64,000 bases of DNA from Cristatella mucedo. Taxonomy: Eukaryota; Bryozoa; Phylactolaemata; Cristatellidae. The position numbers and the translations under genes are program-made. Below the pieces are notes generated by a model. That model was not told where the DNA came from. It worked only from the letters and a program-made list of their open reading frames with translations, and did not search any database. This document shows positions 23,571 to 34,430 of the stretch, piece by piece. Positions within the stretch are counted from its first letter, which is position 1. Each line of letters begins with the position of its first letter. The stretch spans positions 374,501-438,500 of the forward strand of contig WPIO01000098.1 in the NCBI GenBank assembly GCA_009760855.2. Direction: 5' to 3'.

Positions 23571-24080
23571 ATACAGAGCGAACTTCTTGCGCTGATCCAC
23601 AAGGCCAAGGCCACGGCTTGGCTCCATCATACCTAGCTGAGCTGCTGCAACAGTCGTTTCAGCTTCGTCTTTTCCTCGGGTCTTTTATCGACAACAAAAC
23701 AGCTGTTCCATACCTCAGCTTACAGACCGTTGGCGATAGCGGCTTTTATTTGCTCTGCAGGTCCTAGACTGCGGAGCTCACTTCCACATTGCTAACGCGA
23801 CGACAGCTAATTTCGTACTGCCGACTGTGGCACGTCCTTTCCGCCCGTCCTGAGCTGCTACTTCCATATTTTTCACTACCTCAACTGCTCACCTGACTCT
23901 GCCGTGCTTCTCGCTTTCTCTTTGCTGCGCGAGATCAAGTCTGCTGCCCGCGCCGAATGCGCGCCGAAAGCCGCTCGGGCCGCGAGCGCGCGCGCTTTGC
24001 ACAGTCTTCCTGCGTAGTAACGCTCACGTGGTCTTTGCGGCTTTGTGACGTCACAGACGGAGATGCATTTCACTGCAATG

Positions 24081-25482
24081 TTTCTAAATTTGCATTCTTA
24101 TAGCGCGCGAGCTCATCCTTAAGAATTCCTATTCGCGCTGACCAGCTGAGGCCGCGGACTGAGGAGACTGAGGCTGGAGAGCTCCTAGTTAGAAGATTGA
24201 AGCCGGCGCCGCAGCTGCGGCCTCCGCCATCGCGTCAGACGTCTGACGTCTGACGTCAGAGCCTCGGCCTGGACGGGGAACGAAAGTCCGAGTGAGCTGC
24301 ACCGGCGCGAACCAGAGTGAGGCGCGCCTGCACTCGTGGCTCCCTCTGGAGGCCGCGTCCTTGCCGTCCTGTCTAGGCACCGCGTCAGTTCCCTTTTCAC
24401 CTCGCAGTCGGTTCCTAATCATGGTGCGCGCCTCACATGACGTGCATCTCGAGCTACGAGCGGTCGAGCCTGGACGCCTCAGTTTTGGCATCGCGCTAGT
24501 GCACGTCTAACGCGAACATTTTAGGCACACTCTAAGAGTGGCCGCAAAGATTGTAGCGCAGGTACAATAACAATAAGAATAATAATAATATATTTGTATG
24601 GGAATCTGCATGTGCTGAGGTTCGGCTACTTAGCTGAATAGCAACAGTGAAATTTCACGAACTTGGAACTGACCATCTCCTTGATATGAAAACCTCTAAT
24701 CTTTCAAAAGAACGGAAAAATAAAATTTCTTTCACGCGGAAAGTAGTTATAATGCTTTGTTTCTAATCCTAACCGTAGTCACCGAGTAGACGTTCGTATA
24801 TGCAAGGCTATACGAAGGAGACACTTTGGCGCAATATATTGGTACCGCTTGCTTTGCAGCGTTCGTTAAGCGACGGCCAGCAGTGCGTAGACAGAGGTTT
24901 TTAGTCATCTGTGGTTGCTAAGCAAATGCGTATTCCTATTGTTATTATCATACAATTTCTCTTGATATATCGCCATGGGTCACCAGAGGTCAAAAAGTGA
25001 AATCTCCGTAGCTGCGGCATCTATATAAAAGACAAGCTATAACAGAAAAGAAACCACAATGAAACCGCACGCTATATATGAGCCACTCTCAAGCGATCAC
25101 CGCTCTCAAGTCTCTCGCAAGATTGCAAAGCTAAATGAGCTGCTCGCTCGTTCTGACGATCGGCTCCACGACGTCAGAACGAGGCTGACGATCGGCTCCA
25201 CGACGTCAGAACGAGGCCGACGATCGGCGCACAACGAAAGTCGCTTGGTCGGACAACCCGGCGGCGGCGGCGGCGGCGGCGGCCGACTGCTCACGACGAT
25301 GCCATTCCCCGCGCCAGCGGCGACGTTGCAGACAGACACAACTTCGGCCTCCTCCTGCCCCCGCCCAGAATGCGCAACTAATCTGTCCGCCATCTTACTA
25401 CTGCCATAACGGGCGTCGCGCAAGATGGTTAAGCAATTATTCGGACCCAGGATTGAGAGTGCGGCGATCGTCGGCCAAAAAC
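24081..25482. other. no gene recognised; small tandem repeats
   Basis: A TCTGACG repeat lies at about 24237-24260 and contains the palindrome TGACGTCA. A 32-bp unit (starts CTGACGATCGGCTCCACGAC) is duplicated at 25153-25216, with a partial third copy. A (GGC)n run lies at about 25260-25282. No protein domain is evident. Confidence 0.5.
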
Positions 25483-25625
25483 GCCGAGCTGGTCTGGTCT
25501 AGCGGTTAAGGTGCTCGCCCCGACCAGAGTCTGACCTCGTGGGCTCGAGCCCCGAGGCGTATGTGAAGCGCCTGAATAGAGATTAAGTTCTCTTGGGGCG
25601 CTATATAAATGAAATGTATAAATGA
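25483..25625 (+). mobile_element. SINE family A (tRNA-derived), best copy
   Basis: The head GGTCTAGCGGTTAAGGTGCT fits an RNA polymerase III A box and GGGCTCGAGCCCC fits a B box. Together they look like a tRNA-derived promoter. The 3' part, AAGCGCCTGAATAGAGATTA then AGTTCTCTTGGGGCGCTATA, ends in TAAATGAA repeats. That 3' part closely matches the tail of LINE family 1, which would supply the enzyme for its copying. Confidence 0.85.
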
Positions 25626-25636
25626 AATATAAATAT

Positions 25637-25672
<36 letters not shown>

Positions 25673-25685
25673 AATGAAATATATT
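25626..25685. repeat. (TA)n and TAAATGAAATA-type repeat
   Basis: The AT-rich simple-repeat end of the SINE. Confidence 0.8.
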
Positions 25686-25746
25686 AAGGTCGCTTGCGTG
25701 ACGCGCGCGCGCATCGCTGCGGCTGACTTTGCTCTATCAAGCACGC

Positions 25747-25872
25747 GCGACTCTCCGATTAGTCTAATCCGATCAGCTCTCCGATTAGTCTAATCCGATC
25801 AGCTCTCCAATCCGTCCGATTCGATCCGCTCTTCAATCCGTCCGATTGGATCCGCTCTCCAATCCGTCGGTT
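25747..25872. repeat. minisatellite, about 31-bp unit
   Basis: Four units begin GCTCTCCGATTAGTCTAATC or the variant GCTCTCCAATCCGTCCGATT. The first two are nearly identical and the last two have diverged together. Confidence 0.85.
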
Positions 25873-26827
25873 CCACTAGCTGAGAGCATGCCTGGGCGAG
25901 TTGAGTGCTCGCGCTCGCGCGCGAGCTCGTCCTCGTCCTCGGCCTAGGCAGCGTGCTAAAGGAAAATGCGCACTAGCGTATCTTTCCGTCACGAAATGCC
26001 GGTTGCCACTTATCTGTGCACTAGTCTCTCTCGACGCAGATGGTTTTTTGAAATTCGTTTTCTCAATGTATTATGAATGTTTCTCATGTCTGAAATTATT
26101 TTTTTCGAGCCACAAAATATTTGTTCTGCTAAAGCGTAAGTCATAAAGAGATTAATTGAATCTTCGCGAACTTCGCAAGTGGCGGCTTCGCAACAGCTGC
26201 ATTGCCGCTCTCCGCCATTTATTTCGCAGTTTCTGATGAACGCAAGATATCAGCGCTGCTGATGAACGAAGCGTCGTTGCCGCCGAATTTTGAAAGCTCT
26301 TGCGGCGCTCGACGGAGCCTTTGAGAAGCACTGCAGCTGAGAAATTCTGAGTAGCTCTGCAAGTCTCTCGCTCTGGTCACGAACTGATTATATTCAATCT
26401 GTCCCCAAAATGGCAGACGCCGTCGCGAAGTTGTCTACCTTGTCACTCAGGAAGAGTCGGACGGGTTGAATTAAAAGTACGGAACTTCTAGTGCAATTAC
26501 GCATTCGCGTGTACTGAGAAACAGTTCCCATTTTTTGGATTGTAGTACACAGCCCGAAACGTTCTTAGTGGAAGATTTTCGCTGCCAGGAAATATGCCAT
26601 ACCTTCCGCCACCCGCTCCTACCCCTGATCTATGGCTTCCTATAATTTTTTTCTGGCAGAAAATAGATCCTCAGATAATTAAGAGCTTAGAAGTAAAAAG
26701 CAAAGCGTATAGCAATAGATTCCCAACGATGAGAGCAGTTAGATAACGAGCACTGTCTGTGCAACCAATTGTGCTATGAAGAGTTCATACTTAGAAACCT
26801 AGAGAAAAAACCGGGGTTATTCTAAGT
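25873..26827. other. no gene recognised
   Basis: The open frame at 25901-26146 (+ strand) is Arg-rich at its start and hydrophobic at its end, and resembles nothing I know. Confidence 0.4.
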
Positions 26828-27016
<189 letters not shown>

Positions 27017-28235
27017 GTAGCACGCTGCGCTTTAGAATATGTTTCTCTCGCTTCTCGACGTTTCGTAGCTTCTGCAGTTCAAATCGCATTCATGAAAGGT
27101 TGACGCACAATGTCATGGCCAGCAACGGAGACGAGGCAAGATAATGAGCTCATAGATGATCGGAGACGAGGCGCTGCCTTGATAATGCGACATATTCCGA
27201 GACGTTACGAGACACTGAGTGGCGCTGCGAGAGACGCTGAGAGAATCTCGTTTCGGTCAAAAGCACAGCCGACAGCTGAGGCTGTGCGGTGCCCGGCACG
27301 TGAGCTTCGCGCTGGTTTAACTAGGGTAGACGCAGGAAATACAGGCGGCAGGCGAACTCTAGGACGCGCCCGCCTGACTCAAGTGATTGACCGACGTGCC
27401 CCCAAAAGGGCACCGCAGTTGAGCGCTGGCCAAAATGTGCATACAATACGCGCATCTCGGTCGAAGATCAAAACTCAAGATTCTTTCAGTAGATGCGTCC
27501 CGGAGAATTTGGCCCTATCAGCCGAAACGTGAGATCGCGTTTTGACGCCAAAAATAAATTCGGTCTCTGATAGTCGGTGCGGACGAACGCTCGCCCTGCT
27601 GCTCGGGCAGCGCCGCTGCGCCTCGCTGCGTCATCGGATCTCAGATGAATCGATTCTCGGAAGCGGATAACAAAGTGAAGTGACGATACGATGACGACAC
27701 TCATTATCATTTGCTCTAATCGCCATTGGCACTGGCTTGCAAAGCTAATCGCATAAGCTGCAAGCAGTCTCTCTCTCTCTCTCTCACTCGCTCTCTCTCT
27801 CTCTCACTCTCTCTCTCTCTCTCTCAGTCTCAGTCTCAGTCTCAGTCTCCCACTTTCTCCCTCTAGCTCTCTGTTTTTGTGAAACAGTGGCGTCCTAGAG
27901 CACACAGGTTCATACGGCCTAGCTATTATTGGAGCTCTCTGAATTATCACTACTATAAAAAGGTTAGGTCACAATCCATGACAAGGCGGTATAAAGACTT
28001 AAGTCGCGTAATTGGCAGACACTTGAGCCCCAGACGCTCGCTCAGGCGGAGTGGTGCCCTAGCAGTCGAGCCAGCAAGGAATACCTAACTAGACCTTGAC
28101 CTTGAGACTAGACTCTTAAGTCGTGCAGCTGAACGGTGCTGTTGAGTCGTACTATGGCGTCACCGGTGTTTATCGCGCGTCGAATAGGACTACTGCCGCT
28201 ACGAGCCCTGCTTTGGGGGCCCCAGGACTTAATAG
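27017..28235. other. no gene recognised; CT-rich tract
   Basis: A CT microsatellite with TCAGTC variants lies at 27770-27850. Open frames at 27110-27532 and elsewhere show no domain. Confidence 0.4.
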
Positions 28236-28306
28236 TAATGTACTAATTATAGATTTGTATAGCGCCTTCAGAGAACTGAATCTCTCTCTAGGCACTTTGC
28301 AGATGC
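28236..28306 (-). mobile_element. SINE A / LINE 1 type tail fragment
   Basis: The minus strand reads AAAGTGCCTAGAGAGAGATT and ends in ATACAAATCTATAATT. Only the tail is present, so family A and family 1 cannot be told apart with certainty. Confidence 0.6.
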
Positions 28307-28406
28307 TATTTATAAAGCATTACCAAATGACATCAGCTCAACGCCGCGTTTGTAATATCTCCATCTATAGAAATGTATATCCATATTTAGACATAAATAT
28401 AAATAT

Positions 28407-28540
28407 AATTCATTTGTATAGCGCCCCAAGAGAACTTAATCTCTATTCAGGCGCTTCACATATGCCTCGGGGCTCGAGCCCACGACCTCAGTCAGACCTT
28501 GGTTCTCGGGGCGAGCACCTTAACCACTGGACCAAACCAG
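28407..28540 (-). mobile_element. SINE family A (tRNA-derived)
   Basis: A complete-looking minus-strand copy: head TGGTCCAGTGGTTAAGGTGC, B box GTGGGCTCGAGCCCC, tail AAGCGCCTGAATAGAGATTA, ending CTATACAAATGAATT. Confidence 0.85.
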
Positions 28541-28654
28541 TGCGGTACATAAATATCCATCGGTCTCTCTTTCGCATCTCTTGCTCCCTTCCGTCCGTAC
28601 CAGAGATCTACCACCTAAGGCTAATCCCTCGCTGCCAATGATAGAGTCACGCTT

Positions 28655-28905
28655 CCACTTCTCTGCTCTCGTCTGCTCCGCTCCTCTCTCCTCCATTCTG
28701 CTCTCATCTGCTATCGTCTGCTCCGCTCCTCTCTCCTCCAATCTGCTCTCATCTGCTCTCGTCTGCTCCGCTCCTCTCTCCTCCAATCTGCTCTCATCTG
28801 CTCTCGTCTGCTCCGCTCCTCTCTCCTCCATTCTGCTCTCATCTGCTCTCGTCTGCTCCGCTCCTCTCTCCTCCATTCTGCTCTCATCTGCTCTCGTCTG
28901 CTACG
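28655..28905. repeat. 45-bp minisatellite
   Basis: About five copies of a 45-bp pyrimidine-rich unit (CTCTCATCTGCTCTCGTCTG, then CTCCGCTCCTCTCTCCTCCA, then ATCTG). The period is exact between 28701, 28746 and 28791. Because 45 is divisible by three, both strands are open across it as a 15-residue repeat. Pyrimidine-rich sequence continues to about 29270. Confidence 0.9.
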
Positions 28906-29309
28906 CTACACTAATGAATGGTGTCACCTTCTATACTCTCAATCCCAATCCTCTCCTTAATACCACTTTTCACCGCTGTCTGCCACTGCTCTTCTCTGCT
29001 TTCACCACCTCTCGTCTGCTCTTTTTTAGCTGCCAATAGTTTCTCAACTCTGCTATGTTTTACTCTCATTCGGTCTCCGAGACGTTCGGTGAGCTTTCCA
29101 CTGCTTCTCTGCTGCTTCTCCCCTTTTTTCCTTTCCTTCAATTTGATCTCGTTTTCACATCTCCTTTACACATCGTTTTCATCTCCTCTCTATATCTATC
29201 CTTTCATCTCCTCTCTATTTTTATCGTTTTCACATCGTTTCCTCTCGCTTTCGTCTTCAGTGATCGCCTTGCCTCGACGTCCTCCACTGCTCTCCAAAGG
29301 TAAAAGCGT

Positions 29310-29578
29310 AACTATTTATGACAGCTTTTACTTGATCCCTGTGATTCGTCCTTCATGTGCTTATGCGTGCTGACACTCTGCATTCTGCCACTAACCACAT
29401 TTGCATGCTGACCCTGTGCATGTCACCTCTAACCATGTTGTTCATGTTATTTGTCAAGCACGATTTTACTGATCATTCAATCGCATTTCCGTCTGCATCA
29501 AATGTAAAGCACCCGGAAAGAGATTGAGTTCTCTGAGGGTTCTTTATCAAGTGCATTATTATTCTTATTATCACTATT
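29310..29578 (+). mobile_element. LINE family 1, 3' UTR and tail
   Basis: The copy matches from the end of the ORF region (TGTGATTCGTCCTTCATGTG) through AAGCACCCGGAAAGAGATTG to a TTATTCTTATTATC end. It is 5'-truncated. Confidence 0.82.
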
Positions 29579-31364
29579 CAATACCCCACTGGACTCTATT
29601 TTGTTCTCTTAATCATTTCCGCACCTCTCTATTGGAAGAGGCGACGAACGATGTGCATGGCCGGCCGATGGGGTTCAATCCAACCACTGACTTCCGCTCG
29701 GCTGACCTTCGCTTTGCGAACTTCTCACTTCTCTTCGTCCAATGAAGGAAATCCGGAGCCACGAAGGAAATTCCCAGAGGGTCGTCGGACGCGCGTCTCC
29801 GACAGAAACGGGAAGTTGGGCCGGGGTCAGTTGGAGCGGCGGAGTGCGCTCTCCTTTCGAGGAGGCGCCGTCGGAGCGGCATACCGCCGACGCCGCTTCC
29901 CCGGCGGCGGCCGTCTTTAGACGCCGGCATTGCCGTCGCCCCGCCCTGCGCCGCCGCGCAGCGAGCGCCTTGCGGCCGGCGAGCAGCAGTCGCCCGACAA
30001 TCGCACGATTGCCAATTAAGCTGCATTAGAGAAGATTAATAGTATCGGTAAAAGCAATATCCAACCGAGCCGCAGAGAGTAGAGTGGGAGGCAGCGAAGC
30101 GGTTCAAGCAACCCGCTCAGGCGCCCGGTCCACTTGTCGCCGCCATTCAGACGCCAGCGCGCGCGAGCGCGCGGGCGCGCGAGAGCGCTCCTTCCGTAAA
30201 CATCCCGCCTGGCTCGCCGCCTCATCCGGATGCTCTCGCACGGCTGAAAGAGGCGGCGAAGGAGAAGCGGAAGCTTAAAAGGGACACTCGGAAATCTGTA
30301 TTTGCTTTAGCTGCAGCTGCTCAATGAACCAACCGAGCCGCCAATGTCGCATAGCGCCTACGCCGCCGCTGCAGCCGCAGGTCGCAGCCGCCGCAGCCGC
30401 TGCGCCGCAGTCACAGCGGCTGCTGCGCGCGCTCCGACAATCCATATCGCCGCATCGATCCGCGAGCGATGCAGCGCACCTGGCGGATGAGCGCCGCCCC
30501 GCCCCGCCCCGCCCCGCCCCGCCCCGCCCAGCCGGCGGTGGGATTTTTCGCACGCTTGCTTCGTTCGCGATGATCGACCGTTGCCGGAAGCTCGAGCGAA
30601 ACCACCGCCGCCGCGCACGGGTTTAGCGGCGGAGAGTCGCTTTCTCTTGCGTCATCTGATCGCTGCCAAGGCAAAGGTCAGCTGCTGCCGCCGCTGCCGT
30701 GCACGGGGCCGACGACAGCGACGATAGTGGCGACTGCGGCGAAGGCAACGCCGGAAGAAGCGTCGGAGCCGGAAGTGTCGGAGCCGGAAGCGTCGGAGCC
30801 GGAAGCTTCCTCGCGAGCGCCAGAGGAAGAAGCGCCTCCAAAGAGCGAAGCCGGAGGAGAGAGAGGAGCGGCGCGGCGGCGAGAGGGCGGGAAGCGAATT
30901 CAACGCTCCGCCGCGGCCCGAGTACGCGGCACGCGACGCGGCCGCATTCCGATGCCCGCGGCCGCGGCCGCGGCCGTCGACAGACGCTTGCGCGGCCGCG
31001 GCGGCTTCCGCCGGGGCAGCGATGCAGAGCAGAGCGGCGGCTGAGCGAAGCGTCGGCGAAGCTGTAAGAGACGGCCGCTTCCGGGCGAAGCGGCTGCGCG
31101 CGCCGCTCTCGCCCGGAAGCGGCGCAGACTCACGACGATGCGCGCCGCTCTTCGCGACGACGGCGGCGGCGGTGGCGGCGGTGACGACGACGGCGCAAAG
31201 AGCAGCGGTTGACATGCAGCTATCCTCTTATTGAATTACATGCCTGGAGGATACGAGTATAATTAAGAGAAAATTAATTTACCGCGGCTTGCCCTCGTCG
31301 CAGTCCGGCATATTAGATTCCTCCCAGCCATAATTCATCGCCAGCAGGCCAGGTCGCTCTCGCG

Positions 31365-31413
31365 TCGCAGCGAGGGCGCGCGCGCCGAGCGCGCGCGCGC
31401 GCCCTCGCTGCGA
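31365..31413. repeat. perfect hairpin, 21-bp stem
   Basis: 31365-31385 (TCGCAGCGAGGGCGCGCGCG then C) pairs perfectly with 31393-31413 across a 7-base loop. Confidence 0.9.
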
Positions 31414-32143
31414 GACCGACTGCTCTTCTGCAGCCACTTCGCCATTCTTGCGGCCTCCATCGTCGTATCGATTCTCCTAATAAATTTTACGCTCACTCTC
31501 TCGCACCAGGCAACGGCTGTAATAGCTGCCGCTCTTGATATCGCTCCTCGCTCGCGCTCCTTCCGCGCCGCTCAGAGCCAAGTCTTCCGAGCGAGCGAGC
31601 GAGCGAGCGAGCGAGCGAGCGAGCGGTGTACGCCGGTCCTGCCTCGCCGCGTCACCTGCTCGCCGCGCCGCGCCGCGACGGCGCAGCGACCACGACAGGA
31701 CGCTGCCGTGCCGCCGCAGCGCGTCGCTCTCTCGCCCGCGGCGGGGGCGCGGCTAGAGGTGGCTCGCCTGAGCTCGGCGTCGTCGCGCACCGGCTCGATA
31801 TCGCTCTCGAAGCACGCTCGCTCGCTCTCTGGCGGTAAGAGCCGCGCTGCGCGCCGCCGCCGCCGAGCGCGCGCGCCGCTGCGCGAAATCCTCGAGGAAG
31901 CTGAACGCCTGCGACCGGATGGCGCGCCGCCGCCGCCGCTCTGCAGCGCCGCCGCACTGACTGTCGTTTCTTTTCCGCGCTCGCGGCAGCAGCAGCAGAC
32001 GAGGCGGAAGGGACAGCCGGTCAGCTGCCGCTCAGCTGCTGGTCAGCTGCCGCCGACGACGCCGCCGCCGCCGTCGGAATCGCGCCTGACTTGACGCAGA
32101 CGACGAGCCAATCTTCTTCCGCCCTCCGCGGCTCGCCGCCCGG

Positions 32144-32147
32144 AAGT

Positions 32148-32151
<4 letters not shown>
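32144..32151 (+). promoter_or_regulatory. candidate splice donor of a shared leader exon
   Basis: The sequence GGAA|GTGAGT places a consensus donor at 32146, in the VAChT 5' leader and 110 bases before its ATG. In known cholinergic loci a leader exon is spliced either towards VAChT or over it to ChAT. This site together with the acceptor at 36328-36329 could do that. RNA evidence is lacking. Confidence 0.4.
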
Positions 32152-32185
<34 letters not shown>

Positions 32186-32255
32186 AAGGACTGACGGCGT
32201 TCCTCCGCCACCGCCGCCGCCGACGACGTCGAGATCCGCAGAGAGACCCGGCAAA

Positions 32256-34430
32256 ATGAAGGCGGCCGTTTTCAACTTTCTCTTCTCCTTGCGCGAGACG
32301 GTGGCCAACTGGCGCGTGCCGTGCACGGGCCACTCTGTGGCCGACCTTGCCGGCAAGTTCAACGACCGGGTGAGCGACCCGGTCTCGCAGAGACGACTCG
32401 TGCTCGTCATCGTCTGCGTGGCGCTGCTGCTCGACAACATGCTCTACATGGTCATAGTGCCCATAATTCCTGCGTACCTTCGCGAGATCAACGCCTTCGG
32501 CGGCGGCGGCGATCGGCCGCCGAGCGTCGCGGCATCGATGTCGCCGCCGTCCGTGACGTCGGCCGCCTCGCCGAGACCTTGGACCACCGCGGCGGGAATC
32601 GCCGCCAGCCGCGGCGTCAGCATCCAGCTGCCACATCCATCGGCGGCGACGGCAGAGGCGGCAATGCGCGAGGCCTCCGCCGCCACCGTTAACGGCAGTC
32701 AAACGACACGTCGCCTGCTTTCGCCTCCGACGCCAGCTTCCACCGCGGCCTGGCGGCCAGCGCTGTCCCACTCGCCGCCGCCGCCGCCGCCGGCGAGGCG
32801 GAACGCGACGCCGAGCGCCGCCGAGCGAGGACCTTCGTACGAGGCGAACGAGAACGTCAACGTTGGCGCGCTGTTCGCCACCAAGGCCGTCTTCCAGCTG
32901 CTCGTCAACCCGTTCACCGGCACGCTGATGGATCGCATTGGTTACGACGTGCCCATGCTCGTCGGCCTGTGCATCATCTTCGCGTCGACGACCGTGTTCG
33001 CGTTCGGCACCAGCTACGGCGTCCTGTTCGTCGCGCGCAGCATGCAGGGTCTCGGCTCGGCGTTCGCCGACACCTCCGGCCTGGCCATGATCGCCGACCG
33101 CTTCACCGAGCCGACGGCGCGCACGCGCGCCCTCGGCCTGGCGCTCGCCTTTATCTCGTTCGGCAGCCTCGCGGCGCCGCCGTTCGGCGGCACGCTGTAC
33201 GACTTCGTCGGCAAAGAGGCGCCGTTCCTCGTGCTCGCCTTTGTCGCCCTGCTCGACGGCTTCCTCATGCTCCTCGTCATGCGGCCTGCGCGGCGACAGC
33301 GCGCCGCCGCCGCCGCCTCCGCCGCCGGGCCGCCGCCGCCGCCGCGCGGCACGCCCATCTACCGGCTCGCGCTCGACCCGTACATAGCCATCTGCGCCGG
33401 CTCGCTGGTCATGGCCAACGTGTCGCTCGCTTTCCTCGAGCCGACCATCGCGATCTGGATGAAGGACACGATGGGCGCGCCCGAGTGGCAGGTGGGCCTC
33501 ATCTGGCTGCCCGCCTTTCCGCCGCACGTGCTCGGCGTGTTCGTCACCGTCAAGCTGGCGGAGCGCTACCGCAGCCAGCAGTGGCTGATCGCCGCCGTCG
33601 GCCTGGCGCTCGAGGGCGTCGGCTGCCTGGCGGTGCCCTTCTGCGGCAGCTTCGAGCAGCTCATGCTGCCGCTGTCCGTGCTCTGCTTCGGCATAGCGCT
33701 CGTCGACACGGCCATACTGCCCATGATGGGCCACCTCGTCGACGTGCGGCACGCGTCCGTCTACGGCAGCGTCTACGCGATCGCCGACATATCCTACTCG
33801 CTCGCCTACGCGCTCGGCCCGATCGTCGCCGGGCACCTGGTGCACGCCATCGGCTTCACGTGGCTCAACGTGGCCATCTTTCTCAGCAACGTCCTGTACG
33901 CGCCGCTGCTCGCATTCAACCGGCACATCTACCGCTACCAGCCGCTCGCAAATCCCGAGGACGACGCCGCCGCGGCGACGGCGGAAGGCGGCGGCGGCGG
34001 AGGCGGCGGCGCCATCAACCACAAGCTGTGCAAAGCGTACTCGAGCATCGGGTCTGAGCCCGAGCTGCGATTCGACCAGCGCCGACCGAGCGGCGCCAGC
34101 GGCGGCGGGTCGCCGATGGCGCGCTCGCCTTGGGACAGCGCCGATGAAGACGAAGAAGGAGACTGCAGCGGCGGCGGCGGCGTCGGAAACGCGACCGTTG
34201 CAGCGGCGGCGGGCGAGGAGGAGCAGGAGACCGGGCCGGAAGCTGCGCGTGGTGCCACCGAGAGCGCAGAATCGGCGGAGGAAGAGGGTGAGGAGGAGGA
34301 AGAGGAAGACGAGGAGGAGTCGAATGACGACGAGGACGACTCTGCTGCTGCTGCTGCTGCTGCCGGCGAGCACCGAGACGAGCAGCAGCAGCGCTACGCG
34401 CGCCGCGATGGCCGCGCGCCGTCGCACTAG
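32256..34430 (+). CDS. VAChT (SLC18A3/unc-17): vesicular acetylcholine transporter (VAChT), intronless
   Basis: This is a proton-coupled antiporter of the major facilitator superfamily that loads acetylcholine into synaptic vesicles. The 724-residue frame has the family landmarks. TM1 contains [16 protein letters not shown] with Asp60, and TM2 contains [15 protein letters not shown] with Lys210 followed by [13 protein letters not shown]4 contains [18 protein letters not shown] with Asp272. [20 protein letters not shown] follows, and a late helix contains [16 protein letters not shown] with Asp511. These acidic and Lys residues correspond to ones shown to matter for transport in vertebrate VAChT. 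It is longer than the usual 530-600 residues because of an Ala/Pro/Ser-rich insert in the first luminal loop (about 80-195, with sequons at Asn146 and Asn183), and a Gly-rich then acidic C-terminal tail (about 570-724). The start has A at -3, and the frame before it lacks homology. A lack of introns is usual for this gene. ChAT follows on the same strand. Third codon positions are almost all G or C. Confidence 0.95.
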   Translation: MKAAVFNFLFSLRETVANWRVPCTGHSVADLAGKFNDRVSDPVSQRRLVLVIVCVALLLDNMLYMVIVPIIPAYLREINAFGGGGDRPPSVAASMSPPSVTSAASPRPWTTAAGIAASRGVSIQLPHPSAATAEAAMREASAATVNGSQTTRRLLSPPTPASTAAWRPALSHSPPPPPPARRNATPSAAERGPSYEANENVNVGALFATKAVFQLLVNPFTGTLMDRIGYDVPMLVGLCIIFASTTVFAFGTSYGVLFVARSMQGLGSAFADTSGLAMIADRFTEPTARTRALGLALAFISFGSLAAPPFGGTLYDFVGKEAPFLVLAFVALLDGFLMLLVMRPARRQRAAAAASAAGPPPPPRGTPIYRLALDPYIAICAGSLVMANVSLAFLEPTIAIWMKDTMGAPEWQVGLIWLPAFPPHVLGVFVTVKLAERYRSQQWLIAAVGLALEGVGCLAVPFCGSFEQLMLPLSVLCFGIALVDTAILPMMGHLVDVRHASVYGSVYAIADISYSLAYALGPIVAGHLVHAIGFTWLNVAIFLSNVLYAPLLAFNRHIYRYQPLANPEDDAAAATAEGGGGGGGGAINHKLCKAYSSIGSEPELRFDQRRPSGASGGGSPMARSPWDSADEDEEGDCSGGGGVGNATVAAAAGEEEQETGPEAARGATESAESAEEEGEEEEEEDEEESNDDEDDSAAAAAAAGEHRDEQQQRYARRDGRAPSH

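Larger units (their letters stand above)
22241..24080 (+). mobile_element. LINE family 2, long broken copy with nested insertions
   Basis: Pieces of one reverse transcriptase occur in order across several frames: LLKKPGLDA and NYRQLSLLPFLSKIF (22250-22330), TETAIVRVINDIL and VLVLLDLSAAFDTIDH (about 22450-22560), VAYGVPQGSVLG (about 22685), then NFLKLNDDKTELLLAG (about 22900). After a nested LINE 1 tail come SKIRKCLPRLLANSV, LQLATNAAASLAYKS and LKELEWLPVDHA (23200-23465), and after a second nested tail comes APSYLAELLQQ-like sequence. The 3' UTR ends near 24080. Stops and frameshifts make it inactive. The catalytic ADD block is degraded (YASDMQLYL-like at about 22790). Confidence 0.82.
29579..32255 (+). 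promoter_or_regulatory. CpG-rich upstream region of the cholinergic locus
   Basis: Base composition changes sharply near 29.6-29.8 kb to very GC- and CpG-rich sequence that continues into VAChT. It contains (CCCCG)n at 30497-30530, (GAGC)n at about 31588-31624 and a GA tract at 32152-32181. Many frames are open on both strands (30275-31234, 31535-32094), encoding Ala/Arg/Pro-rich peptides without a domain, as GC-rich DNA tends to. In other animals the shared cholinergic promoter and untranslated leader exon lie just upstream of VAChT, so this is the expected place for them. The core promoter itself cannot be located from sequence alone. Confidence 0.45.

Noticed and set aside
25483-25570. Functional tRNA gene
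   Set aside because: A and B boxes are present, but the cloverleaf arms do not pair and the unit continues into the SINE tail. The same holds for the other SINE heads.
30275-32094. Numerous open frames in the CpG-rich region before VAChT
   Set aside because: They overlap on both strands, are Ala/Arg/Pro-rich, and follow from the scarcity of A and T in stop codons.
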